Counted from the stretch's first letter, positions 43,401 through 52,481 are shown. The stretch is DNA of 64,000 nucleotides from Candidatus Melainabacteria bacterium (GCA_003258795.1 QHMH01000012.1:1-64000), one strand, 5' to 3'. Notes: a model not told the origin generated them from the letters alone. Numbers and translations: made by a program.

Positions 43401-44900
43401 CTAATATTTTAAGAGTCTTTTGTATTCTGATTTTAAAAATTCTTTGGGTGGATTCATTTTAATAAAGTCCCACGGAAGCTCATCATCAAGACTATACTCA
43501 AAGTTAAATTTTTCTAATGCTTTTTTAAATGCAGAAGAATCTCCTCCATTTTTATAAATATCAATCAGGGCATCTGACAAATCTCTTGATCCGAGTGACA
43601 AAATTGTTTGATAGTAATCATATTTAGGACTTGCGAATTCGGCTTTTATGCCTATTTTGTGAAATTCTTTTTTTAAGAACATTTGCTTTTTCTTCAACGA
43701 TTTTGTATCTTCTCTTTTGCACCACTGAAAAGGAGTATGTGGTTTCGGAACAAATGTTGAGAAAGCAAAAGAAAACTCAAGTCCTGTTTTTTTAAGCCTT
43801 GAAGCAAGTGAAATAAATTCTTTTAAATCTTCTTCTGTTTCAGTTGGGATACCAATCATCGCATATACTTTTAGACCTTTTAGCCCGTTTTCTTTGCACA
43901 ATTTTACTCCATTAAACAATTGTTCTTCCGTTATATTTTTATTTATAACTCGTCTTAAACGTTCACTTGCTGCTTCAATAGCGATTGTAGAATGTCTTTG
44001 TCCAGATGCAACAAGAGTTTTTACCGCCATTTCTGAAATGTTATCTACACGAAGAGATGAAAGCGAAAGCTCTATATTCTGCCCATTTTGAATCTTGTCA
44101 TAAATATATTTGCAAATGTCGTCAAACCTTGGATGACGAGCCACCATGGCACCTAAAAGAGCAATTTTATTGGTATATTTCAAACCTAAATCTATTTTTT
44201 CAATTATTTCTTCATAACTTATAAACCTTATGGGCAAATTCAGATAAGAAGCGAGGCAAAATCCACACATATTACAACATCCACGTTCTATTTCTATTAC
44301 AAAAGTGTTTTTAAAAAAGCTTTCCTCGCTCAAAATTGGTGTTGTTATACACTTTATGTTTTTACATGTAAGCTTCTTTACCTCTTTTTTAGGAAGTGAC
44401 GGAACATATACACCCTCAACATCATAAAGAAGTTTGAGGGTTTCTTTTTTAGGAAGTTTTTTTCGACAAATATCTGCTACATTTTGAATTACATCCTCAC
44501 CATCACCTAATGTCATAAAATCGAAGATTTCATAGTAAGGTTCTGGATTTGCCGTCAAAACTGGACCTCCTCCATATATTAAAGGAAAATTTTCTCCTCT
44601 ATCCTTACTTTTAAACGGTATTTTATATCTTTCAAGAATTGATAAAATATTTAAGAAGTCGTAATCAAAAGAGCAAGAAAAACTCATTAAATTTACGTTT
44701 TTTGGCATTATTCGAGGTCGTTGAGTATCTAAATAGATTGGTTCAAAATTTATATACTCAAGCTCATCAAATCTCCGACAGATGTACATATATCCGAGAG
44801 CAGAAAGTGCAAAACGTTTTGCTTCTGGAAAAACTGCCTGCACGTTATAATCTGGGTTTTCCTTATAAATCTTTTCATATAAAACTATATCATTCATCAT
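43401..44900 (-). CDS. B12-binding-type radical SAM protein
   Basis: 499 residues. An N-terminal region (~1-190) lies before the radical SAM domain. The cluster motif is ERGCCNMCGFC (CxxxCxxC) near ~210, followed by a TIM-barrel region (LSLSSLRVDN, AIEAASERLRRVINKN, YAMIGIPTETEEDLKEF). The overall layout fits the large YgiQ-like/TIGR03960-like radical SAM group that often carries a cobalamin-binding fold and sits near TamB-like or RNase genes. It overlaps the AI-2E permease gene by 4 nt. Substrate unknown. Confidence 0.85.
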   Translation of the reverse strand: MMNDIVLYEKIYKENPDYNVQAVFPEAKRFALSALGYMYICRRFDELEYINFEPIYLDTQRPRIMPKNVNLMSFSCSFDYDFLNILSILERYKIPFKSKDRGENFPLIYGGGPVLTANPEPYYEIFDFMTLGDGEDVIQNVADICRKKLPKKETLKLLYDVEGVYVPSLPKKEVKKLTCKNIKCITTPILSEESFFKNTFVIEIERGCCNMCGFCLASYLNLPIRFISYEEIIEKIDLGLKYTNKIALLGAMVARHPRFDDICKYIYDKIQNGQNIELSLSSLRVDNISEMAVKTLVASGQRHSTIAIEAASERLRRVINKNITEEQLFNGVKLCKENGLKGLKVYAMIGIPTETEEDLKEFISLASRLKKTGLEFSFAFSTFVPKPHTPFQWCKREDTKSLKKKQMFLKKEFHKIGIKAEFASPKYDYYQTILSLGSRDLSDALIDIYKNGGDSSAFKKALEKFNFEYSLDDELPWDFIKMNPPKEFLKSEYKRLLKY

Positions 44901-45916
44901 TTATTTATATTCTTAATGTAGATTTCTTCAAACAGAACACAAACCAAAGATGCAATTGCAGGGGAGAGGATAACACCCCAAACACCCAAGAATTTTGCAG
45001 CAACAAGTAGTGCGAAGATAACAATCAACGGATGAAGATCCAAAAATTTACCAAAAATAACTGGTTTCAACAAATTGTTTGATGCCCATTGAACAAATAA
45101 AAACGACAATATTACAAGAATTATCTTTACAAGACCTAAATTATATGCCGTCACCACGCATAATGTAAACGCAATTGTCGGACCTACTATCGGAATAATA
45201 TCTAAAACACCTGTCGTAAGACCTAAAAATGCGGAATAATCTACTCCAATCAACATCATGAAAAATCCGGTGAATATCCCAACCGCAACAAGGTTTATTC
45301 CTTGAGCAATAACATAACCACCTACGTTTGTAACTATCTTGTCATAAACCTCTCCTGCAGTTTTTTTAGTATCTTTTGGAAACATTAAAACTACGCCTTT
45401 TCTGATGGTAGATGCATCTGACATAAAATAGAACGTCAACAAACAAGCAAGGAAAAAGTATACAAATCCCTGAAATATGTTTATTGTTATGTTTATAGAA
45501 CTACTCAAAATATTTCCGATTTTATTTTGCATTATCGCAATGAGTCCAGATGTATTCAAACCAGCAAATATTGGATTTTGCAAGAGGGGATGATTTATTC
45601 TAAACTCTGAAAGTTGAGTGAGTTTTTGAGGAATTCCAGAGGCAAAACCTGCAATTTGCGTAACTGCCATGTATATAACTGGAATTAAAAATGCGAAGGT
45701 AAACAATATAGCAACTAAAAGTACAATCGCTGCCGCATTTTGTCGTTTCATTTTTTTTGACATTTTATCTACAATTGGATTAAATGCTGCTGCAAGTACG
45801 AATGCGGTAAAGAATAGCAAGGCAATTGTCATAATTTCAGAAATTCCTTTCAACAACAAAAGAAGAATTATTATAAAGATAATATTTTTTACCGTTAAGT
45901 GTTCTCTAAATGACAT
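44897..45916 (-). CDS. AI-2E family (PerM-type) transporter
   Basis: 339 residues with about eight transmembrane helices. Typical features are the TM1-2 pair with ALLFFTAFVLAAAFNPIVDK, the central VYDKIVTNVGGYVIAQGINLV segment and the terminal GKFLDLHPLIVIFALLVAAKFLG block. Members export AI-2 or act as Na+/H+ antiporters; neither role can be assigned here. TATAAT lies at 45942-45937. It is the last recognisable host gene before the prophage. Confidence 0.85.
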   Translation of the reverse strand: MSFREHLTVKNIIFIIILLLLLKGISEIMTIALLFFTAFVLAAAFNPIVDKMSKKMKRQNAAAIVLLVAILFTFAFLIPVIYMAVTQIAGFASGIPQKLTQLSEFRINHPLLQNPIFAGLNTSGLIAIMQNKIGNILSSSINITINIFQGFVYFFLACLLTFYFMSDASTIRKGVVLMFPKDTKKTAGEVYDKIVTNVGGYVIAQGINLVAVGIFTGFFMMLIGVDYSAFLGLTTGVLDIIPIVGPTIAFTLCVVTAYNLGLVKIILVILSFLFVQWASNNLLKPVIFGKFLDLHPLIVIFALLVAAKFLGVWGVILSPAIASLVCVLFEEIYIKNINK

Positions 45917-46030
45917 ATCCTGCTCCTAAACTAATTATTATAATAAAGAGATAATAAAAAAGCATAAAAAACACAACCCCAAAATGGATACATCTTGACA
46001 AATATTAACGGACAAAACTTTTAAAGAAAA

Positions 46031-46056
46031 AGTTGAAAGGTTTATTCCTTTCAACT
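46031..46056 (-). terminator. Terminator overlapping the mor stop codon
   Basis: A 10-bp stem AGTTGAAAGG/CCTTTCAACT with a 6-nt loop contains the mor stop and is followed on the minus strand by a T-rich run, closing the leftward phage arm. Confidence 0.8.
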
Positions 46057-46401
46057 TGCAAGTCCGTCAAACATAGAAATTTGACCTGTTGTTGGGGTAT
46101 CGGCATGGGATTTTTTCAACAACTCCCGTATTCTATTTTCTGTAATATTGTATTTTCGTGCAATGTGTCTAATTGATGCAGTAGTTCCGTCAAATTCAGA
46201 TAGAGCCTTTTTGCGCTCAATTTTGTAAAAAGGTTTTGATGGAACTTGAATTACAACTCCAGTAAATTCTTTCATCAAAGAAATTGCGACATCTTTGCCA
46301 CACATCTCATATATTTCCTTAAAAACTTCATTTGGCATGTCATCAACAGTCACGTCATCTATATCAAAATTAACAAACATTGTTTCTATAATTTTTCCCA
46401 T
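46051..46401 (-). CDS. mor: Mor/C-family phage transcription activator
   Basis: 116 residues. The Mor core is visible: FKEIYEMCGKDVAISLMKEFTGVVIQVPSKPFYKIERKKAL, quoted here as two motifs around the dimerisation strand, then a helix-turn-helix at SIRHIARKYNITENRIRELLKK. In Mu, Mor turns on the middle promoter and C the late genes by binding inverted repeats upstream of the -10. Which of the two this is cannot be told. It is the last gene of the leftward arm, 8 nt after Gam. Confidence 0.85.
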   Translation of the reverse strand: MGKIIETMFVNFDIDDVTVDDMPNEVFKEIYEMCGKDVAISLMKEFTGVVIQVPSKPFYKIERKKALSEFDGTTASIRHIARKYNITENRIRELLKKSHADTPTTGQISMFDGLAS

Positions 46402-46409
46402 AATTTCTC

Positions 46410-46913
46410 CTAACCTACTGTAATATCAGTATCTGCTGTCCTCTCAATTTTTGGTTCAATTCTTATCTTATCTTCCTTTTTTATGGTTACTCCTGCCCTT
46501 AAAAGAAGATTTTCATCACAATCAAGTAACTTTTCTTTATCTGGTTCTGATTTTGTTCGGACACAAAAATCAAGTCCCAGAGTTTTTAATGCTTTTACAA
46601 CATCATCTGCGCAACCAAAGCAAACTTTTTTCACGAGCTTGAATGAAATTGTGCCATAATTAAGTTTCTTACTTCTTTTCTTCAAAAACTCATTTTTATT
46701 AGAAATCGAATATTTTTCAATACTTCTTTCTGTTTCTTTAATTTGTTGTTTTAAGCACAAAATTTGTTTTCCAATTAACTCTTTAATTTCATTTATTTTG
46801 AGAGTTTGTTCTCCTTCAAGTTTTGTTTTGCAGATATTTAATTCTGCGAGTTTTTTCAATGCCAAATCAACTTCCGTCCAATTATTGCAGACATTTTCGG
46901 TATTTTTTGACAT
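46410..46913 (-). CDS. gam: Mu Gam-like host-nuclease inhibitor
   Basis: 167 residues starting MSKNTENVCNNWTEVDLALKKLAEL. A long N-terminal coiled coil is followed by KLNYGTISFKLVKKVCF and KALKTLGLDFCVRTKSEPDKEKL, matching the Mu Gam fold. Gam binds DNA ends and protects linear phage DNA from exonucleases; it is a Ku-like protein. ATG at 46913 is fixed by a strong GGAGGTGG Shine-Dalgarno; the frame is open further upstream. A perfect TATAAT lies just ahead. Confidence 0.88.
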   Translation of the reverse strand: MSKNTENVCNNWTEVDLALKKLAELNICKTKLEGEQTLKINEIKELIGKQILCLKQQIKETERSIEKYSISNKNEFLKKRSKKLNYGTISFKLVKKVCFGCADDVVKALKTLGLDFCVRTKSEPDKEKLLDCDENLLLRAGVTIKKEDKIRIEPKIERTADTDITVG

Positions 46914-46943
46914 ATCTAATTTCCACCTCCTCAATTTTTGACT

Positions 46944-46949
46944 ATTATA
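46944..46949 (-). promoter_or_regulatory. -10 element upstream of gam
   Basis: A perfect TATAAT on the minus strand, with transcription expected to start near 46937, about 24 nt from the gam ATG. No -35 is present at 17 nt, which would fit an activator-dependent phage promoter. Confidence 0.55.
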
Positions 46950-47005
46950 CTTTTTGTTTAAAAACAAGTTTTTAAACTTTCAAACTAAATTTTTATGCAT
47001 GATAG

Positions 47006-47039
47006 GTCAAAATACACACTTTGACTATCATCTCAAAGT
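47006..47039. promoter_or_regulatory. Operator-like inverted repeats between the HTH gene and gam
   Basis: Three TTTGA/TCAAA half-sites lie in 34 nt: GTCAAA (47006-47011), ACTTTGA (47018-47024) and TCAAAGT (47033-47039). The last two form a perfect 7-bp palindrome with an 8-nt spacer, and the first pairs with the second as GATAG-(G)-TCAAA/TTTGACTATC. This is the pattern of a phage repressor or activator operator. Confidence 0.45.
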
Positions 47040-47048
47040 ACAATAATT

Positions 47049-47285
47049 TTACATGAGGTTACTTAAAGAAATGAACTCGTTAATTCTGAAAAACTCCTTA
47101 AGTTCTTGGAATTTCTTGTCTTCACTATGATATCCTACAATTTTTCTTGTTTTTTTATAAATTACGTCAAGACATTTATTCAAATTTTTTAAAGTGGTAT
47201 CCATTTCAAGCAAAATTTGTGACTTAGATTTTCCCTCTTTTATCAAATTGAGTATCTGACATTCTTTTTTACCTAACGTTTTCAT
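47049..47285 (-). CDS. LuxR/GerE-type HTH small regulator
   Basis: 78 residues. The N-terminal ~48 residues read KKECQILNLIKEGKSKSQILLEMDTTLKNLNKCLDVIYKKT, matching the GerE/LuxR four-helix HTH including the central EGKSKSQI turn. There is no receiver domain. The C-terminal part is short and hydrophobic (RINEFISLSNLM). It lies 17 nt downstream of the U gene with AAGGAGAAAA ahead. Adjacent operator-like repeats suggest autoregulation; the target is unknown. Confidence 0.7.
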   Translation of the reverse strand: MKTLGKKECQILNLIKEGKSKSQILLEMDTTLKNLNKCLDVIYKKTRKIVGYHSEDKKFQELKEFFRINEFISLSNLM

Positions 47286-47302
47286 ATTTTTCTCCTTAAA
47301 TT

Positions 47303-48016
47303 TTATATTTTTCGAAGTGAAGCATTTATAATTTTTGTTGGGATTTTTTCAAGTTCCCTTTTTATAATTTTCACCTCATCAGTTGTTAACAATGCGTTTG
47401 CTTTCAAGTTTTGAGTGGTTTTTTGGATAATATTGTTCGCAGAAGAAATTCCATTTGTTCTGATGCCACTCACAACTTGCGAATTTAGTTGGTTGAATGT
47501 GTTTTGTGCAGGCAGACTTAAGTTTGAAACATTTGTCGTAATTTTATAAGAGTTGTTCAATGCCTGTTGGCTTGATGTTTTCAAAAAAGATTTGAGTTTT
47601 AAGGCAGAGAATACCGTTGTAGTTACAAGTGGTATTTTCCATGCCTGCTTCAAGAAATTTTTTATCAGATTTGGTTTTTCAAGCAGATCTATTTCGACCT
47701 CTGCACATATTATTTCCCCGTTAATTGTCTGTATAATATTTTTGCAAAACCGCTCAATTACATAATCACCAATGTATTCTCCACCTTGAAAATAGTTGAT
47801 AACTTCTCTTGCTTCTGCTCTTTTTTCAATATCTTGCAGAATTTCAGAAGGGTTGCAAAAACTTTTATGAAGCTTTATTTTGAGAGGAAAAGTTTTAAGC
47901 TCTTGTTCTCCCTCAACTAAAGTTGGTTTTTCTCCAATTCCATTTTGACGATAATATTTATATTGTTTAGAACATTTTAAAATTTCTGTTCTATTTAAAA
48001 TTTGATCAAAGTTCAT
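47303..48016 (-). CDS. Tail protein U-like, with C-terminal extension
   Basis: 237 residues. Residues ~40-140 match P2 gpU-type tail terminator/baseplate proteins: FPLKIKLHKSFCNPSEILQDI, then NYFQGGEYIGDYVIERFCKNII and GEIICAEVEIDLLEKP. The remaining ~100 residues (hydrophobic IPLVTTTVFSALKL, then Asn/Gln/Thr-rich) are an unusual extension, as gpU is normally ~130-160 residues. It follows J with 1-nt overlap. Confidence 0.7.
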   Translation of the reverse strand: MNFDQILNRTEILKCSKQYKYYRQNGIGEKPTLVEGEQELKTFPLKIKLHKSFCNPSEILQDIEKRAEAREVINYFQGGEYIGDYVIERFCKNIIQTINGEIICAEVEIDLLEKPNLIKNFLKQAWKIPLVTTTVFSALKLKSFLKTSSQQALNNSYKITTNVSNLSLPAQNTFNQLNSQVVSGIRTNGISSANNIIQKTTQNLKANALLTTDEVKIIKRELEKIPTKIINASLRKI

Positions 48017-49263
48017 TATAATGCTCCTTGTTTTATTACTGTATTGAAGGTCAAATCATAAAATTCGTTAGCTGCAGCACAAATTTGAGTAAGGTTTCCA
48101 CAGTCACAAGAATACACACCCTCAATAGAACCAACAAGGGCAATAATTTGAGATGGAATAATACTTGCTTTTAACTTTTTCCTAATCTTTAAAATATAAG
48201 CATTTACAATGTCATTAACTTTTTCTTCTATTTCATCGACATTTGCATCAAAATTTGTAACCACATTGAGATTTATCGTCAACTCTTTTTTCGTCGGTGC
48301 AATTACCCTAACATAGTCACACATAGGATTGATTTCTTCTCCATTCAGCTTTGCTTCAACATCCTCCAAAACAGCTTGAGGTGTTTCATCAGAAAGAGTC
48401 AAAGGATAAATATTTACAGTTGATTGTGAAGGAATAGTTATTTTATATACATCTTCTCCAATCGTGAGTGTACAAGTGTTTGTTTTGTAATCAACTGTCG
48501 CAGAATAATCCTCGCAACTTATTTCTCCATTTTCTTCTTGCGTTGTTACGTCATTCAACGTTATACTTGCAGGTATTTGAGGGCTTTCTGCCTGCGCATC
48601 AACAATATTTGTGTTTGCAGAAAGTGTATGGTAAATATAAGAATTTTTTGATCCGGCACAAGAATACCCTTCAGGAGCTAAAATTATTCTTGATATAAGA
48701 GCTTCATCGCTTTCTGCATCTGCTCCAGCAGAAACTCCATTTACATTAGTAACAGATTTTATATAACTTATTGGTCTTACAAGAATATTTACATCTCCAA
48801 CACCATAAATATTTACAGCCTCTCCGAGTTTTTGGGCTTTAATCTTGACATATCCAACATCTTTACCTGCCGGAATAATAAGGTCTTCAGTTGTTTCAAA
48901 AGTATATTTTTCATCTTTTGACATAACTTCTAACCCTTTTGATATTGTTAAGTCATTTGTAAAAGTTGTATTCAGTGTGATTTTTAACAAATCAACTCCA
49001 GCTTCTCCTTGCAGTCGTTTAACATTAACAGCTTCTCCAATAGCCTCAAGAATAAGTCCACTACTATATCTTGCGAGATTCTTTTTGGCGGCCTCATTGA
49101 ACATTTCGACAAGCAACGAAGCTTTATATTCAATAATACTTATCATTAACCTCTCGTATTGTGCAGGATAAAGAGGTTTTTCAAGTATCTCCTCTGCATA
49201 TTCGACAAGTTCTCTTTCTTGTGCTTGTATATCATAATCAATAAATTTAATTTCATCAGACAT
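48016..49263 (-). CDS. Baseplate J-like protein
   Basis: About 415 residues starting MSDEIKFIDYDIQAQERELVEYAEEILEK; ATG at 49263 has AAAGGA upstream, while an earlier GTG at 49287 lacks a site. Family motifs are NVKRLQGEAGVDLLKITLN, KAQKLGEAVNIYGVGDVNIL, and the signature VNGVSAGADAESDEALISRIILA. It forms the baseplate wedge of contractile tails. A C-terminal domain begins near YVRVIAPTKKELTINLNVVTN. Confidence 0.92.
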   Translation of the reverse strand: MSDEIKFIDYDIQAQERELVEYAEEILEKPLYPAQYERLMISIIEYKASLLVEMFNEAAKKNLARYSSGLILEAIGEAVNVKRLQGEAGVDLLKITLNTTFTNDLTISKGLEVMSKDEKYTFETTEDLIIPAGKDVGYVKIKAQKLGEAVNIYGVGDVNILVRPISYIKSVTNVNGVSAGADAESDEALISRIILAPEGYSCAGSKNSYIYHTLSANTNIVDAQAESPQIPASITLNDVTTQEENGEISCEDYSATVDYKTNTCTLTIGEDVYKITIPSQSTVNIYPLTLSDETPQAVLEDVEAKLNGEEINPMCDYVRVIAPTKKELTINLNVVTNFDANVDEIEEKVNDIVNAYILKIRKKLKASIIPSQIIALVGSIEGVYSCDCGNLTQICAAANEFYDLTFNTVIKQGAL

Positions 49264-49600
49264 AATATTCAGATATCCTTTCTTCACTTGTAAGTTTACT
49301 TTTATATTTCACCTGAACAGCGAGTTTAAAATTTTCGAGGTAATACGTTTTTACATCTACAACTTCAATCCTTGGCTCTTGTAGTGGAAATTCTTTCAAA
49401 ACAATTGTTTTAGCTATTTGGAGTGCGTTGTCTGGATTTTCTCCTATCGCTTCAAGAATATTGCATCCAATATTTGGTTGCAGTGGAACTTCTCCCTTTT
49501 CGGTGTGAAAAATCGTGTCAAGACATTGTTGTATGTCCTCAAAACCATAAGCAACTCCACCACCTTTTTTATGTTGTCTATTATCAATTATTTTGTCCAT
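49256..49600 (-). CDS. Baseplate wedge protein W (gp25-like)
   Basis: 114 residues starting MDKIIDNRQHKKGGGVAYGFED; AAGGAGAAAA fixes the ATG at 49600, although the frame is open to 49660. Core motifs are IFHTEKGEVPLQPNIGCNILE and LKEFPLQEPRIEVVDVKTYY, typical of gpW/gp25 lysozyme-like wedge proteins. It lies between V and J, as in P2. Confidence 0.92.
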   Translation of the reverse strand: MDKIIDNRQHKKGGGVAYGFEDIQQCLDTIFHTEKGEVPLQPNIGCNILEAIGENPDNALQIAKTIVLKEFPLQEPRIEVVDVKTYYLENFKLAVQVKYKSKLTSEERISEYYV

Positions 49601-49613
49601 TTTTCTCCTTTCT

Positions 49614-50135
49614 CTACATAGATGTAGATACAGAACCTGTACTTGCACCTGCGTTGCCATTTGAGTGAACGTGGGAATTGTAAATTCCTCTCATTATGCT
49701 CATCGAACTTGTCATATCAATCACTTCGCCAGTTGCAACAATGTTTCCAACCACATTAAGATTGCCATTAACAGTAGCTAATGGGGTTTTTAAAGTAACT
49801 TTTCCCTTACAATCCAAGTTTAATTTGTGAGTGCTTTTATCATATTCAATTTTTGTGCCGTCCTCAAACAAAATGTACTTGAGGTTCTCATCAGAGAGGA
49901 TACAAATATCCTCATCGTTGTAAATAGCACCAATTACGCAACCGTCAGAAAAATTTTCACTGCAACAAGCTGCAACAAGAGTGTTAACTTCAAGCATACT
50001 GTAAGATTTATCTTTGACAGTACAAAGCTGTGGAGTAAAAAACCATCCAGTTTCAAAATCGTCATATTCTGCTATTTTTAGTTTGACCCTTGCATTTTTA
50101 CTGTCTATTGCAACGACAACGCCCGTTATGAACAT
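49614..50135 (-). CDS. Baseplate spike protein V
   Basis: 173 residues. The N-terminal OB fold (FITGVVVAIDSKNARVKLKI, EYDDFETGWFFTPQL) is followed by a beta-helical spike segment (KVTLKTPLATVNGNLNVVGN) and a His-containing C-terminal tip (SHVHSNGNAGASTGSV), as in gpV-type membrane-piercing spikes. HVHSNG is a possible metal-binding tip. It overlaps D by 1 nt. Confidence 0.9.
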   Translation of the reverse strand: MFITGVVVAIDSKNARVKLKIAEYDDFETGWFFTPQLCTVKDKSYSMLEVNTLVAACCSENFSDGCVIGAIYNDEDICILSDENLKYILFEDGTKIEYDKSTHKLNLDCKGKVTLKTPLATVNGNLNVVGNIVATGEVIDMTSSMSIMRGIYNSHVHSNGNAGASTGSVSTSM

Positions 50136-51103
50136 TAGCTCTCCCTTCTCTCAAACTCTCCAAAGACACTCCATCTACCAGCACAAATGCAATGTGTGAC
50201 AGATTTGATACGATAAATTCCGTCAAACATTGAAAATCCTTGCAAATTAAAATTTACTCCGGCTAAAAACAGAGGATTTCCTTCCTTTAATTTTATTCTG
50301 CCAATAAAATCTCTTCTGTTTTCTTGAAGTTTTGAGTTAGAAAGTATCTGTGCATCCTCTTTTGAAGAGCATTTTTTTATTATTTTTAAAGTGTCATATC
50401 CATCATCACATTCAGTTGAGGATGAACATAATTTTTTACTCATTGGGTTGAAATATTTTACTGAACATCCTCGATATTTTCTTTCATCCCTAATTTTCAA
50501 AGAACTAACTTCTCTTTTTTCAAGCGTAAACAAAGGTTCTTCTTTTCTATCCAAAGGAATGAAAACAAGTTTTCCTTCTATGATTTTAAAGATATATCCA
50601 TAATCTCTTGCTATACGCTTTAAAAACCCCAAATCTGTTTCCATAACCTGATTTAAACGCTCAATATAAACAGGTTTTAAGTCCTTGATTACTTCAAATC
50701 CATATTTATCTCCAAAAAATTGTGCAATATCTTGAAGAGTTTTATTTTCAAAATATCTTGTATTTTTTGTTCTCAATGGCGGAATTATAGATGTAGCAAG
50801 TGCTCTTATTGTGATATAATCACCATTTTCTCTAAAATCAAAATCAACCTCGTCAATCGTGAATATCCCACAATCAAGTGTGCTAAAGTCATCTCCAATT
50901 TTACAAGAAATTTTTGCACCACGATTTAGATACCACGAGTTTTGAAAATACTTATCGTAATCTTTTAGTGTAATGGTCAGTTCCTCTGACTCATTTTCTT
51001 CAAAATCTCGGTAGATGATTTCTTTAATGTATGGAGCAAAATCTTCGCTTACATCGTGCCCATTGTATTCAATTTTTGAAAATATTTTATTTACTGTTTC
51101 CAA
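50135..51103 (-). CDS. Tail protein D (late control D-like)
   Basis: 322 residues. The hub fold is seen in DVSEDFAPYIKEIIYRDFEENES, TITLKDYDKYFQNSWYLNRGA, FLKRIARDYGYIFKIIEGKLVFI and the C-terminal GVNFNLQGFSMFDGIYRIKSVTHCI, quoted in pieces. It is a gpD/gp27-like baseplate hub that binds the spike. It lies between X and V, the P2-like order. Confidence 0.9.
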   Translation of the reverse strand: METVNKIFSKIEYNGHDVSEDFAPYIKEIIYRDFEENESEELTITLKDYDKYFQNSWYLNRGAKISCKIGDDFSTLDCGIFTIDEVDFDFRENGDYITIRALATSIIPPLRTKNTRYFENKTLQDIAQFFGDKYGFEVIKDLKPVYIERLNQVMETDLGFLKRIARDYGYIFKIIEGKLVFIPLDRKEEPLFTLEKREVSSLKIRDERKYRGCSVKYFNPMSKKLCSSSTECDDGYDTLKIIKKCSSKEDAQILSNSKLQENRRDFIGRIKLKEGNPLFLAGVNFNLQGFSMFDGIYRIKSVTHCICAGRWSVFGEFERRES

Positions 51104-51300
51104 ACCGGTAATCCTTTTTTATCTGACGTGTCCTTCAATTTTGCAATTCTTATTGTTATACCTTCCTCTAACACTGGAGTTATGGGAACATGGGGGTTAT
51201 CCTCGATGATGTCATTGTAATCAAAAACATTACCTCTAAATTTGCCTGCAATTTTGTCCCATCTATCGTTTTGAACAGTTTCGTAAATGTAATACTCCAT
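51091..51300 (-). CDS. Tail protein X (LysM-like)
   Basis: 69 residues with a LysM-type fold: YETVQNDRWDKIAGKFRGN, DYNDIIEDNPHVPITPVLEEG and ITIRIAKL. P2 gpX-type proteins bind peptidoglycan or the hub during tail assembly. It overlaps portal and D genes by 1 and 13 nt. Confidence 0.88.
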   Translation of the reverse strand: MEYYIYETVQNDRWDKIAGKFRGNVFDYNDIIEDNPHVPITPVLEEGITIRIAKLKDTSDKKGLPVWKQ

Positions 51301-52481
51301 TAGTTATCCCCCTCAAGAACAAAATCTGCATCTTCATAACCATAAGTTTTCTTTATGTATTGTTTTGTGAATTTAACACCTAAATTTCTCAGCTTGTTAT
51401 CACGTTCCGCAAGAGATTGATCTACACCCTGTTCGTCGTAAAGTTTGAATTTTGGATATTCGCTATTTTCAAAATTTATAGCGTGAATTTTGTAAATAAG
51501 ATTGTTTATTGTTTTTTCGCAAAGTCTAATATCATTTTGAATTAAATCCTCTCTAACAGATTGATGAGTTTTGGAAAGAGCATAACTTCCGCCATTTTGA
51601 CTAACATCTGTTGTTAGAGTTTGACCCAAAATTACTTTCGAGATATTGTTTTCACACTTTGTTATTAAGTCCTTATAAACAGTATTACTTCCAGTTTTAT
51701 CTGGATTTATAATGTCAATTGTGCCGTCCTTTGGAATAACACCTATTGCATTTTGAACCATTTTTTTAAGCATTTTAAAAAGATCATCACGCTCTTCTTT
51801 AGACATAGAACGATCATATTTTCCAACCATAAAAGGAGTTCCATATTTTTCTGTAAATTGAACCCAAAATTCCATTCCGCCTTGCATAAAAACAACATTC
51901 CAAAAACAACGGCTCAAAAGACATTCTCCATAAGGATTGAAAAAACTTGACCTATGAATAGGAATTAAGAATTTTGGATTATGTTCATTTATGCAAACAT
52001 CTTTTGTTTTTGAGTCAAAATAGAAGCTTTTAGCAACAGCGTTGTAGTAAAACCATTCTTGCGGTTTTGATGTAAATGCGGTAGGAATTATGTAGTTTCC
52101 ATCCGATTCATATGTTACCTCAATCGGGTTATAGCCAAAAAGTGGTGCTTCAAGTATTTCTTCTATTAGTCGATAAACATCGATAAATTTAAAGATTTCC
52201 AAATAAAAATTATATTCTTTGTCAGAACAAAATTGTTTATCAAGTTTCCAGTTTTTAGAGGTAACTCCGGCTTTTCTTGACTCAATACAAGTTCCAACTT
52301 GATAGTTGTTTTTTAAATCTCTCAAAGTTTGAAAACCTCTTCCACTTTGACGAAGAATTTTATCAGGATTTGGTAATTTTTCAGTCAAATAAAACATCTT
52401 TGAAGCATCTTTTGCACTAGCACATTCTTCAAAAAGTCCACTTTCTTTTTTAAAGTATTTTATTTTTAAATTTTCAAACAT
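51300..52481 (-). CDS. Portal protein (DUF935, Mu gp29-like)
   Basis: 393 residues. The conserved block covers the region from FIDVYRLIEEILEAPLFGYN through GGMEFWVQFTEKYGTPFMVGKYDR to KVILGQTLTTD with SLAERDNKLRNLGVKFTKQYI near the end. It forms the head-tail dodecamer. It is located 24 nt after terminase large subunit. In Mu it is followed by the MuF (gp30) gene; here the next gene is X. Confidence 0.92.
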   Translation of the reverse strand: MFENLKIKYFKKESGLFEECASAKDASKMFYLTEKLPNPDKILRQSGRGFQTLRDLKNNYQVGTCIESRKAGVTSKNWKLDKQFCSDKEYNFYLEIFKFIDVYRLIEEILEAPLFGYNPIEVTYESDGNYIIPTAFTSKPQEWFYYNAVAKSFYFDSKTKDVCINEHNPKFLIPIHRSSFFNPYGECLLSRCFWNVVFMQGGMEFWVQFTEKYGTPFMVGKYDRSMSKEERDDLFKMLKKMVQNAIGVIPKDGTIDIINPDKTGSNTVYKDLITKCENNISKVILGQTLTTDVSQNGGSYALSKTHQSVREDLIQNDIRLCEKTINNLIYKIHAINFENSEYPKFKLYDEQGVDQSLAERDNKLRNLGVKFTKQYIKKTYGYEDADFVLEGDN

